From CALJTV01 sp034435835 (GTDB lineage Bacteria; Chloroflexota; Dehalococcoidia; GIF9; UBA5629): 30,859 nucleotides of DNA. Every line of letters starts with the position of its first letter. The stretch's first letter is position 1. The translations under genes and the position numbers were made by a program. This document shows positions 8,265 to 15,019 of the stretch, piece after piece. A model generated the notes under the pieces. The model worked only from the letters and a program-made list of their open reading frames with translations. It was not told the DNA's origin and did no database searches. Location: the NCBI GenBank assembly GCA_034435835.1, contig DAOTWF010000012.1:1-30859 (forward strand), given 5' to 3'.

Positions 8265-8294
8265 GCTAGAGATAGGCTGTATCTGCGGTTAGGG

Positions 8295-8321
8295 TTGACG
8301 TCGCAGAACGGGCGGTATAAT
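8295..8321 (+). promoter_or_regulatory. Promoter TTGACG-15-TATAAT
   Basis: TTGACG (8295-8300) and a perfect TATAAT (8316-8321) are separated by 15 bases, shorter than the ideal 17. Transcription would start near 8328, about 42 bases before the next gene. Confidence 0.5.
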
Positions 8322-8369
8322 ATGCGGTGTTCTTTGAGGGCAGAACTAAATCATTGAGGGGGTGACGTT

Positions 8370-9245
8370 ATGTCAGACGCGATTGTGACCAAAGAGGGCT
8401 ATGTGTATGGGGGGTGGCGTAAAGCCATTAATCCACACGCCAGTATAGCTGGTTCCATCCATGACGAAACTGTGGGCAAGAAGGTAGGGATGAGAGGTGG
8501 TGTGGTAGCTGGTATTATACATTTTGACCTCTATGCGCCAGTGGTGTTAAAGGTGTTCGGGCAGCGGTGGTTTGAACAAGGGACGGTGAGCCTATTTTTC
8601 ACCTATGCGCTGTTACATGGTGAGGAAGTAAGAGTAGTGATGCAGGCGCCACCAAAAGATGTGAAGGATATTCAGGTTGAGACAAGGCTTGAGTCCAGGG
8701 ATGGGCACACGGTAGCGACGGGGACGGTGTCGGTAGGCAACCCCGCTGAAAGGTCATACCTGCAAGCACTGGAACTGGAGAGCAGCTCACCTGAGGAGCG
8801 GCGTATTCTCAGAGAACTCGACATCGGCTGGGAGACGCCGTTGAGAGATGTGTCAGAGACCAAAGAGGCGGTGGAAAAGTTGCTGGAGAACTGTGAGGAT
8901 GTGGTGGCGTGGTATTCGGGCAAGTCCCCATGGGGTGCACCCATCCTGCCACTCAGTCGCGTTGCTTACCTGATGCAGGTAAGGCTGCCGTTTGAGACCA
9001 AGGGGGTCGGATTTTATGGTGCCAGCGAGCTACGGTTTGTCAACGGGCCTGTTAAGGTAGACGTGTCCTACCAGACTAGGGGCAAGATAATCGCCGCGGG
9101 CGTTACCAGCAAGACCGAGTACTACTGGTTTGAGTCTCAGCTATACGAGACGGCAAGCAAGAAGCTGGTGGCGACGATGCGCCACATGACGCGGTACATG
9201 AAAGCGGGCTCTCCGCTCTACCCCGAGATCCCCACCGGGCAATAG
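8370..9245 (+). CDS. Conserved hypothetical protein, possible hotdog-fold acyl-CoA-binding protein
   Basis: A complete 291-residue soluble protein with GGGGG four bases before TGACGTTATG-type start context. I do not recognise a named family with certainty. The segment from about 28 to 125 (HDETVGKKVGMRGGVVAGIIHFDLY, then a central helix and strands ending VATGTVSVG) resembles a MaoC/thioesterase hotdog half, with a glycine-rich turn before a long hydrophobic helix. The second half (195-285) has alternating strands that could be a second hotdog. If so it would dehydrate, hydrate or hydrolyse an acyl-CoA, fitting the hydratase upstream. No signal peptide or membrane helix is seen. It has its own promoter. 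Confidence 0.72.
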   Translation: MSDAIVTKEGYVYGGWRKAINPHASIAGSIHDETVGKKVGMRGGVVAGIIHFDLYAPVVLKVFGQRWFEQGTVSLFFTYALLHGEEVRVVMQAPPKDVKDIQVETRLESRDGHTVATGTVSVGNPAERSYLQALELESSSPEERRILRELDIGWETPLRDVSETKEAVEKLLENCEDVVAWYSGKSPWGAPILPLSRVAYLMQVRLPFETKGVGFYGASELRFVNGPVKVDVSYQTRGKIIAAGVTSKTEYYWFESQLYETASKKLVATMRHMTRYMKAGSPLYPEIPTGQ

Positions 9246-9309
9246 CGACTGTTCCGAGTGGGAGACCCCCTGTGTCGGTGGCTGCTGTCAAACCCGACAA
9301 CAATTCCGT

Positions 9310-9882
9310 TTAAAAGTGTGGCTTGCACAGGATTTCTTTGACTCTGAGGTCGAAGAAGTCGTGGGAGTTGACCGGCCTGAGTACCAGGGCGGTATCTGCC
9401 CCGCGGCCGGTGCCGCCAACACAGATGACTTCCTCATCGGTGCGGACGAGTCCGGCATCTGCCGCCATGAGGGCGATCTCGCAGGCTACTTTCATACCCT
9501 GACCGAAGGTGCGCAGGGTGTTGGCGATGATTTCGCCGGTGAGGTACATATTGAACTTACGGCGCATCGCCCTGTCTATGCCGGCAAAGGCATGCGTGGT
9601 GGTGAGGATGACGCCGCCAGCGCTTTCCACCTTCCGCCTGTTCTCCTCGGTGAACTCCTGGGTATTGGGCTCACGGAAGCCAGCGTGATGGGTCACCACC
9701 ACAACCTTCAGCCCTTTGAGCACTTCCACTGCCCTGACTGCGGTGGTGCCGGTGGTGGAAGCCACTATGACCGTTTTGATGCCCAGCTCCTCTGCCCTGG
9801 CTTTGACGATGCGGAGGGTGTCATCGGTATTCTCAGAGCCCGGTTTGGTAAAGTAGACGATCTTGCTCTCTATGGTGCCCAT
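9310..9882 (-). CDS. Stand-alone pyruvate kinase C-terminal (alpha/beta) domain-like protein
   Basis: A 190-residue protein that resembles the C-terminal domain of pyruvate kinase without the TIM barrel. It shows GSENTDDTLRIVKARAEELG, then ASTTGTTAVRAVEVLKG, VVVVTHHAGFREPNTQEF, and near the end VICVGGTGRGADTALVLRP, which looks like a nucleotide or phosphate-binding loop. In pyruvate kinase this domain binds allosteric effectors. The function of free-standing versions is not known to me. GAGGT lies seven bases before the ATG, and a near-consensus promoter sits upstream. The fold prediction is by motif resemblance only. Confidence 0.8.
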   Translation of the reverse strand: MGTIESKIVYFTKPGSENTDDTLRIVKARAEELGIKTVIVASTTGTTAVRAVEVLKGLKVVVVTHHAGFREPNTQEFTEENRRKVESAGGVILTTTHAFAGIDRAMRRKFNMYLTGEIIANTLRTFGQGMKVACEIALMAADAGLVRTDEEVICVGGTGRGADTALVLRPVNSHDFFDLRVKEILCKPHF

Positions 9883-9913
9883 CTCAGACCTCGCTTAGCG
9901 GTTTTAATCAACC

Positions 9914-9942
9914 AGTATAGGGGCTGGGTAGACATGTGTCAA
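9914..9942 (-). promoter_or_regulatory. Strong promoter TTGACA-17-TATACT
   Basis: On the minus strand TTGACA (9937-9942), a 17-base spacer and TATACT (9914-9919) form the best sigma-70 promoter in the window, about 26 bases before the transcript's ATG at 9882. The TGA stop of the upstream gene sfsA lies inside the -35 hexamer. Confidence 0.7.
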
Positions 9943-10649
9943 CAAAGCTCGATGGGCAGGTCAGGGTGATAAAGATAGATATGCGAGTCCTGCGGATGGT
10001 AAACAAGCCCTATCGCCCGAAGCTCTATGCCGGCATCTCTGGCGACGAGCAGCAGGTCGGCAAGCTCCGGGTCGGCATCCCGGTTCGGCTTAAAGGCTTT
10101 TATGTCCGGCAGGGCAGCGATGAATAGAATCATTGCGCCGCCGCCCTTCATTTTGTGCTCAATGAGTTCCTTCAGGTGCCTGCGCCCGCGAGCTGAAGGG
10201 CAGTCGGGGTACATGGCGTAGTGGCCTTTGCTGAGCACAGCGCTTTTCACCTCCAGGTATAGCTGATTTCCCTGACCTACGAGAAGATAGTCCACCACGG
10301 AATGCCCCAGGCGCACATTCCGTTTAAGTACGGCGTATCCTCCAAGCCACTGGATCAGCTCCAGCGCCAGTGCCTGCTCAAATGCCCTCATCTGGAGCTG
10401 GGTGTCTATGATGGCTGCCAAAGTTCCACGGCTGATGGCGAACAGACGGTAGGCGGTCTTCAGCGGGTGTCTGTTCCGGGTGCAGAACCCTGTGTTTCCG
10501 TTGCACAAGAATTGCTCCAGCCGACCGGTATTGTTGATGCAGGCACGTTCGGGGGTGCCAGCCACAGAGACCTCGACCACAAAACGGTTAAGGCGTTTCA
10601 GGATGGTGCACTCTACGGGGCTTTGTATAGCGACGTCAAGCGGTTCCAT
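9939..10649 (-). CDS. sfsA: SfsA family protein (sugar fermentation stimulation protein A)
   Basis: A 236-residue SfsA homologue of normal length. Conserved blocks are NNTGRLEQFL (39-48), LKTAYRLF, VDYLL with Asp120, YLEVKSAVLS with Glu133 and Lys135, and MYPDCPSARGRRHLKELI (146-163). Asp120, Glu133 and Lys135 give a PD-(D/E)xK nuclease-like core, and an N-terminal OB-like part probably binds nucleic acid. In Escherichia coli it was linked to maltose metabolism; its biochemical role remains poorly known. No Shine-Dalgarno is evident before the ATG at 10649, so the start is less sure. It is divergent from the transporter gene at 10879. Confidence 0.88.
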   Translation of the reverse strand: MEPLDVAIQSPVECTILKRLNRFVVEVSVAGTPERACINNTGRLEQFLCNGNTGFCTRNRHPLKTAYRLFAISRGTLAAIIDTQLQMRAFEQALALELIQWLGGYAVLKRNVRLGHSVVDYLLVGQGNQLYLEVKSAVLSKGHYAMYPDCPSARGRRHLKELIEHKMKGGGAMILFIAALPDIKAFKPNRDADPELADLLLVARDAGIELRAIGLVYHPQDSHIYLYHPDLPIELC

Positions 10650-10733
10650 AGCACCAAGTTACCATTTCGGCGCAGGGTATGCAACGGTGCGGGTATGACG
10701 GGCGCGCAGTTCCTGCAGCGCGAGATGTTACTG

Positions 10734-10755
10734 TAACTGTAGCACTTGACAGTTA
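10734..10755. promoter_or_regulatory. Perfect inverted repeat, likely operator of the transporter gene
   Basis: TAACTGT and ACAGTTA are exact reverse complements separated by eight bases. The dyad ends three bases before the TATAAT at 10759, covering the -35 region. A shorter palindrome GTTACTGTAAC (10727-10737) overlaps its left arm. The size and place fit a dimeric regulator. Confidence 0.5.
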
Positions 10756-10758
10756 AGG

Positions 10759-10764
10759 TATAAT
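10759..10764 (+). promoter_or_regulatory. -10 box TATAAT of the transporter leader
   Basis: A perfect TATAAT with no good -35 at 17 bases; TTGACA occurs only seven bases upstream (10746-10751), too close to pair with it. The promoter may need an activator bound at the adjoining dyad. Transcription would start near 10771. Confidence 0.45.
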
Positions 10765-10800
10765 AGCTATCAGGAGTAAGAAAAGAGAATATAGTGAAGG

Positions 10801-10830
10801 GGGGTTGGCTGGAAAGCCAACTCCTTTTTT
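10801..10830 (+). terminator. Intrinsic terminator inside the transporter leader (attenuator candidate)
   Basis: A ten-pair stem (GGGGTTGGCT with AGCCAACTCC, one G-U pair), a GGAA loop and six Ts form a strong rho-independent terminator on the plus strand. It lies about 30 bases after the expected start of transcription and about 50 bases before the transporter ATG, with no complete gene between. The leader bases AGGAGT (10772-10777) could pair with ACTCCT (10820-10825) and break the stem. Confidence 0.75.
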
Positions 10831-10848
10831 GCGAGGTGATGAGAACAG

Positions 10849-10871
10849 GGCTGGCACAGAGGGTGCCGGCT
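10849..10871 (+). other. Second leader hairpin with Shine-Dalgarno-like loop
   Basis: GGCTGGCAC and GTGCCGGCT pair over nine bases (two G-U pairs at the base) and leave AGAGG as the loop, eight bases before the transporter ATG. No other ribosome site is seen, so this hairpin may control translation or place the site correctly. Confidence 0.45.
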
Positions 10872-10878
10872 TTACTAT

Positions 10879-12114
10879 ATGATATCTATCATAGTCCTCT
10901 CCACAGTCTTCGTCCTGATTGCCACAAGGCAACTGGGCAATATCCGCCTCCAGATATGGCAGATTATGCTACTCGGCGCTTTTGGAGTACTGGTCACCGG
11001 GCAGATTGCTCCGCTGGAGGCACTAAAAGCCATAAACCCTGACGTCATGCTTTTTCTGTTCGGCGTGTTCATCGTTGGGCAGGCGCTGGAAGAAAGCGGC
11101 TATCTCTCTCATCTTTCCTATATGTTTTTCAAACGTGCTAAGTCGGTGAGCACGCTGGTGCTTTTCATCCTGTTCGGCATGGGGATGCTCTCGGCATTCC
11201 TGATGAACGATACAGTGGCGATAATCGGCACGCCGGTGGTGCTTGCCCTGGCGAAGAACAACGACCTTGAGCCCAAAATGTTGCTGCTGACTTTAGCGTT
11301 TGCCGTCACCATCGGCAGCGTTACCAGCCCCATCGGCAACCCGCAAAATTTGCTTATCGCTCTCCACGATGGCATCGCCAATCCCTTCGTCACTTTCTTC
11401 CACTACCTGTTGTTGCCCACGGTGATAAACCTGCTGGTGGCATACCTTTTCCTGCGCCTCTTTTACCGCAGCCATTTCCGCAGGGGCGAACTGAACCATA
11501 TGCCCTTGCTGATAAAGGACGGGAAACTGGCTACGCTGTGCAAGGTGTCCCTCGCGGTACTGTTTGCGCTGGTGGTGGTAAAGATAGCGCTGGTACTGTT
11601 CGGCGTGAAAATTGACTTCAGGCTAACCTACATTGCCCTTGCCTCGGCGCTGCCGATCGTACTTTTTAGCCCTAAGCGGTTACAGGTGATCAAGAAGATA
11701 GACTGGTACACGCTCATCTTCTTCGCCGCCATGTTTGTGCTCATGGAGAGCGTGTGGCAGTCAGGTGTCTTCCAGAGCGCCTTAAATGCCCTGAAGCTGG
11801 AGCTCATCTCGGTGGGTGCCATACTTGGCATCAGTACGGTGTTGAGCCAGCTCATCTCCAATGTGCCACTGGTGGCGTTGTATCTGCCTGTCCTGAACCA
11901 TCTGGCGATTTCGACGAAAGGGCTGATGGCGCTGGCGGCGGGCAGCACCATCGCCGGCAACCTCACCATCCTCGGTGCCGCCAGCAACGTGATCATAATC
12001 CAGAACGCAGAGAAGCGCGGCGCCACCATCACCTTCCTTGAGTTCGTAAGGATAGGTGTACCCCTCACTATCGTGAATTTGCTGGTCTACTGGCTGTTTT
12101 TGTCTCTGTGGTAG
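10879..12114 (+). CDS. ArsB/NhaD/CitT superfamily membrane transporter
   Basis: A 411-residue permease with about eleven hydrophobic segments, of the ion transporter superfamily that includes ArsB arsenite pumps, NhaD antiporters and SLC13 anion carriers. Two inverted repeats are visible: the first has MNDTVAIIGTPVVLALAK and TIGSVTSPIGNPQNLLIAL, the second LISNVPLVALYLPVL and AGNLTILGAASNVIIIQ. The re-entrant SPIGNPQN and GAASN loops are the usual substrate-binding places. The substrate cannot be told; arsenite, sodium or an organic or inorganic anion are all possible, and no arsenic genes are adjacent. The ATG is the only candidate start between the stop at 10840 and the first helix. Its leader carries a dyad, a terminator and a hairpin, so expression is probably tightly controlled. 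Confidence 0.88.
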   Translation: MISIIVLSTVFVLIATRQLGNIRLQIWQIMLLGAFGVLVTGQIAPLEALKAINPDVMLFLFGVFIVGQALEESGYLSHLSYMFFKRAKSVSTLVLFILFGMGMLSAFLMNDTVAIIGTPVVLALAKNNDLEPKMLLLTLAFAVTIGSVTSPIGNPQNLLIALHDGIANPFVTFFHYLLLPTVINLLVAYLFLRLFYRSHFRRGELNHMPLLIKDGKLATLCKVSLAVLFALVVVKIALVLFGVKIDFRLTYIALASALPIVLFSPKRLQVIKKIDWYTLIFFAAMFVLMESVWQSGVFQSALNALKLELISVGAILGISTVLSQLISNVPLVALYLPVLNHLAISTKGLMALAAGSTIAGNLTILGAASNVIIIQNAEKRGATITFLEFVRIGVPLTIVNLLVYWLFLSLW

Positions 12115-12948
12115 GAAGATGCAGTTTTGACAGTTGCTACTAGGCGGGTTGGAATTCACCAGGCTTGGGCAAAAATATGGCTGGGCACGATTACCTGTGA
12201 GCTGGCAAAACTTTCTTGCGGGGCTTGCGGTGGGTGTAGTGACTACCTTGATAGCTGGGATCCACATTTCCGGTTTCACGTGGAAAAATTTTTCAGGAAG
12301 TTATTCCGAAAGCCCCTCATTTCTGCGACGCTCTCAGCCTTCATAAATTTCTGCCCCGATGGAGGCTCCTGATATCCTGATATTATATAGAAACGCAATG
12401 TGGCTGACCGCGCGTATACCCAAAGGTCTACCTTATGAGCAGAGGCGACCTTGAGCATAATTCGCATGTATATAAGCCTTTCATCTATTTTCGTTCCCAC
12501 AGTGGTTTTGGCATCAAGACAAAGTCGATTAAACAATTGCTTGAAGAATACAGCAGCAGCATCGTTCCCTACACGCCAGATAGCCCCAATCTAAGCCTGA
12601 CGCTTTCTAAGGTAATGCCTTACAGGGTTGTGTGTTTCTGTGCGAGCTTAGAGGAATGACAGCCCTAGAACAGAATCTACCTCTCAATACTGTGAACATT
12701 GTGGGCGAGCTTCGTGCGGCGGTTGCCAATCCGATGTCCGTTGTCAGTCCAGGAGCTTCCTGGGATATCATGGTGATATCTGAGTTGCAACCACACATTT
12801 TTTAGCCATGCCATTGGTTTTCTGACGTAGGGGTAGCAAGCAGGTTGGTGGTATGGAGTTGTCGTTGGTGAAACGAAATGTATTACGCAATGGTGCCAGC
12901 GATGAGCTGTCTGTGTGCAGAGAGTGGTCTTTTTGCTGTTCTGACGGT
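12115..12948. other. Non-coding or decayed interval of about 0.8 kb
   Basis: No ORF with convincing ribosome site and family resemblance was found on either strand. Small open frames exist, for example 12134-12346 on the plus strand with a hydrophobic middle, but lack a good start. A direct repeat CCTGATAT-CCTGATAT lies at 12368-12383, followed by an AT-rich TATTATATAG. Two abutting hairpins lie at 12749-12780. It could hold a decayed gene, an unrecognised RNA or plain spacer. Confidence 0.5.
12749..12780. repeat. Two back-to-back perfect hairpins
   Basis: CCAGGA-GCT-TCCTGG (12749-12763) is followed without a gap by GATATCA-TGG-TGATATC (12764-12780). Each is a perfect inverted repeat with a three-base loop. 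No T tract follows directly, so this is not a plain terminator; it could be a protein-binding site or part of a structured RNA. Confidence 0.45.
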
Positions 12949-12954
12949 GCTTTC

Positions 12955-12963
12955 TGGTATACT
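12955..12963 (+). promoter_or_regulatory. Extended -10 promoter TGGTATACT
   Basis: TGG precedes TATACT (12958-12963), an extended -10 element; the only -35-like match, TTGCTG, is 19 bases away. Transcription would start near 12970, about 30 bases before the flavoprotein ATG. Confidence 0.45.
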
Positions 12964-13000
12964 ATGTGTGCCGTACAATTTCATACGAAGGAGAACCTAT

Positions 13001-13558
13001 ATGAAGATTGTGGCTATCGTGGGCAGTCCCAGGCCGGAGGGGAATACCAGTTTGCTGGTGGGCGAGGCACTCAAAGCAGCGGCAGAGTATGGTGTGGAGA
13101 CGGAGAAGATAGTCCTCGGCGAGTATACGGTTGGTCCCTGTCTGGGGCATGACAATTGTTCTTCGTTTGCCAAATGCAAGCAGGATGACGATGTGCCGTG
13201 GATACTGGAGAAGTACTGCCAGGCTGACGGCGTGATACTGGGCAGCCCGGTTTATTACTACAATATGACCGCGCAGATGAAGGCATTTGTGGACAGGAAC
13301 TATTTTCTCTACCGCCACGATATCACACCGAAGGCTACCTGTGCCGGGCTGGTGGTGGTCGGTGGTGGTGCCGGACTTGACCAAACGGTGCGGGCACTGA
13401 GGCGGTTTTTGAAGTTATCCTTCGATGTTCCCGATGACAGGCTAATGGCGCTCACCGGCTATGCCAGCAAGGTGGGCGAGGTGAAAAATAAGCAGCCGCT
13501 ACTGGAAGAGGCACGAAAACTGGGCAGACAGCTTGCCGAGATGCTCAATCAAAAGTGA
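13001..13558 (+). CDS. NADPH-dependent FMN reductase / iron-sulfur flavoprotein-like
   Basis: A 185-residue flavodoxin-fold protein. GSPRPEGNTSLL (8-19) is the FMN phosphate loop and GSPVYYYNMTAQMKAFVDR (81-99) the second FMN-contact segment of this family. Between them Cys47, Cys53 and Cys59 (PCLGHDNCSSFAKC) precede DDDV, close to the cysteine cluster of archaeal Isf proteins, though the spacing is wider, so an iron-sulfur cluster is possible but unproven. Such proteins move electrons or reduce quinones and drugs in anaerobes. The start at 13001 has AAGGAGA just before it; the frame is open 41 codons further upstream but without a site. The next gene starts 17 bases later and is likely co-transcribed. 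Confidence 0.9.
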   Translation: MKIVAIVGSPRPEGNTSLLVGEALKAAAEYGVETEKIVLGEYTVGPCLGHDNCSSFAKCKQDDDVPWILEKYCQADGVILGSPVYYYNMTAQMKAFVDRNYFLYRHDITPKATCAGLVVVGGGAGLDQTVRALRRFLKLSFDVPDDRLMALTGYASKVGEVKNKQPLLEEARKLGRQLAEMLNQK

Positions 13559-13575
13559 CAGGGTTGTGGTGAGCT

Positions 13576-14874
13576 GTGGGCAAGTCGGTGTCAGGTATAG
13601 TAACAGCAGTTGTTCTGGTCCTGGGGCTGTTCTGTATCGTTGGCTGTTCGGCGGCTAGACCTCAACCACCCCCTCCCTCAACCTCTCCGCTGTCTGCACA
13701 GGAGACGCAGCTACCGGCATCTTCTCGCCCGGAGCTAGCACCAGAGGTTCCGATGGAATGGCGGGCGTTGTACCAGGAGCTGAGTGCGGAACTCAAGGCT
13801 TTTGAGGATATGGTGAGAAAGGGGTGGGACGGCAAGAAAAAGGACGTGACCATAGCTGTGGAGCTGGCATATGCCAATGGCAATGCCGGTCCGTGGCTGC
13901 TCACCGAGCAGGCGTGGGAATATAACCTGGTGTTGCTTGACAGGCTGCAGGAGATGGGGGTGAGGGGGGTGGTGATAGCCATCAAGTTCCCGCTTTTAGA
14001 GCCTGACTTCCCGCGCTCATCAGAATACCTCAAGTTTTTCCGGGATATCACTGCCGAATGTCGTCGGCGTGGGCTTAAGGTGCTGGTGGAGGGTGGCGCA
14101 ATATTTTCGGGCACACCTTATTCACCGGTATATGTGGACTGGTCAAGATATACTGCTGAAAGCTTTCTCAAAGGGTTGCAGAATGAGCTTTTGCTCATTG
14201 CCCGCGAGGTGAAGCCCGACTATCTTAACCTGACCAATGAACCGCTCACCCAGCAGTGGCTCACCGGCCTTCGCGTCCCGCCGGCAATGTGGAACAGCTT
14301 TGTGGCTGACACGCTGCGCAAGATTGACAAATCTGGTGGTGTCCTTTGCGGTGCCGGCATCGGCACCTGGGAGCCAGAGGGGTACATCGAAGGGCTGTTC
14401 GGGATGCCCGGGCTGGACTATATTGATTTGCATATCTACCCCATGAACAAAGACGCCCTGTACATTCAGCGTGCCCTGGAATATGCACGGCGGGCGAAGG
14501 CGGTGGGGAAGAGGCTGACCGTCTCTGAAAGCTGGCTGTGGAAAGCCACGCCGCAAGAGCTTGGTGCCGTTGAAGCTCTGGGCGATGAGAAGATTATGAA
14601 CCGGGATGCTTACAGCTTCTGGGAGCCGCTGGACATCTGGTTCATCCGCAATATGGTAGCGCTGGCGGATGCCACCGGGATGGAACTGGTTTCATTTTTC
14701 TGGACGCGTAATTTCTTTGCCTATCTGGAATACAACGCGGCGACCAAGAACCTCTCAACTGCTGAAATCAACCGTGCCCTCAACCAGGCGGGACTGCGGA
14801 ACGTGCTGTCAGGTATATTGAGCCCCTTGGGCAAGGATTTTGTTGAACTACTGCGTCAGCGCGGAGGAATGTAA
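13576..14874 (+). CDS. Lipoprotein with glycoside hydrolase clan A-like (TIM barrel) domain
   Basis: A 432-residue protein starting with GTG. Residues 7-23 are a hydrophobic signal and IVGC (Cys24) is a lipobox, so it is anchored on the outer face of the membrane. A Pro/Ser-rich linker runs to about 60. The rest resembles a beta/alpha barrel of clan GH-A: VTIAVELAYAN opens it, YLNLTNEPLTQQW has the Asn-Glu pair at the end of strand 4 (Glu222, acid/base), DLHIYPM (284-290) fits strand 6, and TVSESWLW places Glu318 where the nucleophile of strand 7 is expected. A role in cutting extracellular glycans is inferred; the substrate and GH family are unknown. It follows the flavoprotein gene by 17 bases. 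Confidence 0.8.
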   Translation: MGKSVSGIVTAVVLVLGLFCIVGCSAARPQPPPPSTSPLSAQETQLPASSRPELAPEVPMEWRALYQELSAELKAFEDMVRKGWDGKKKDVTIAVELAYANGNAGPWLLTEQAWEYNLVLLDRLQEMGVRGVVIAIKFPLLEPDFPRSSEYLKFFRDITAECRRRGLKVLVEGGAIFSGTPYSPVYVDWSRYTAESFLKGLQNELLLIAREVKPDYLNLTNEPLTQQWLTGLRVPPAMWNSFVADTLRKIDKSGGVLCGAGIGTWEPEGYIEGLFGMPGLDYIDLHIYPMNKDALYIQRALEYARRAKAVGKRLTVSESWLWKATPQELGAVEALGDEKIMNRDAYSFWEPLDIWFIRNMVALADATGMELVSFFWTRNFFAYLEYNAATKNLSTAEINRALNQAGLRNVLSGILSPLGKDFVELLRQRGGM

Positions 14875-14928
14875 GTTATTTCATAGGGTTAACCATAATG
14901 CTTTGCGGTGACAATGCAACATGTCCCT

Positions 14929-14972
14929 GTGACTTTTTTCTGGTGAACGGCTACAATTATAGGTATCCTATA
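14929..14972 (+). promoter_or_regulatory. Promoter GTGACT-17-TACAAT followed by a palindrome
   Basis: GTGACT (14929-14934) and TACAAT (14952-14957) are 17 bases apart. Immediately after comes TATAGG-TAT-CCTATA (14958-14972), a perfect inverted repeat over the expected transcription start, where a repressor would block transcription. It precedes the 4-hydroxybutyryl-CoA dehydratase gene by 47 bases. Confidence 0.45.
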
Positions 14973-15019
14973 GCACCGGGAGCCCGGCGACATTCAATTT
15001 TTGGAAAAGGAGGTAGTCT

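Noticed and set aside
9246..9309. TGTCGG and CCGACA as a bidirectional terminator
   Set aside because: Six pairs, a 16-base loop and no T tract make it weak.
10746..10764. TTGACA followed by TATAAT as a normal promoter
   Set aside because: The spacer is seven bases, far too short for one sigma-70 promoter; only the -10 box was kept, with TTGACA treated as part of the dyad.
10794..11042. An 82-codon frame across the transporter leader
   Set aside because: It runs through the terminator stem and then out of frame into the transporter gene; composition is that of a shadow, though a short leader peptide is not excluded.
12134..12346. A 70-codon frame with a hydrophobic middle
   Set aside because: It starts with TTG without a ribosome site and the ends do not resemble a protein.
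12435..12659. A 74-codon frame in the gene-free interval
   Set aside because: No ribosome site, no recognisable motif and no neighbour context.
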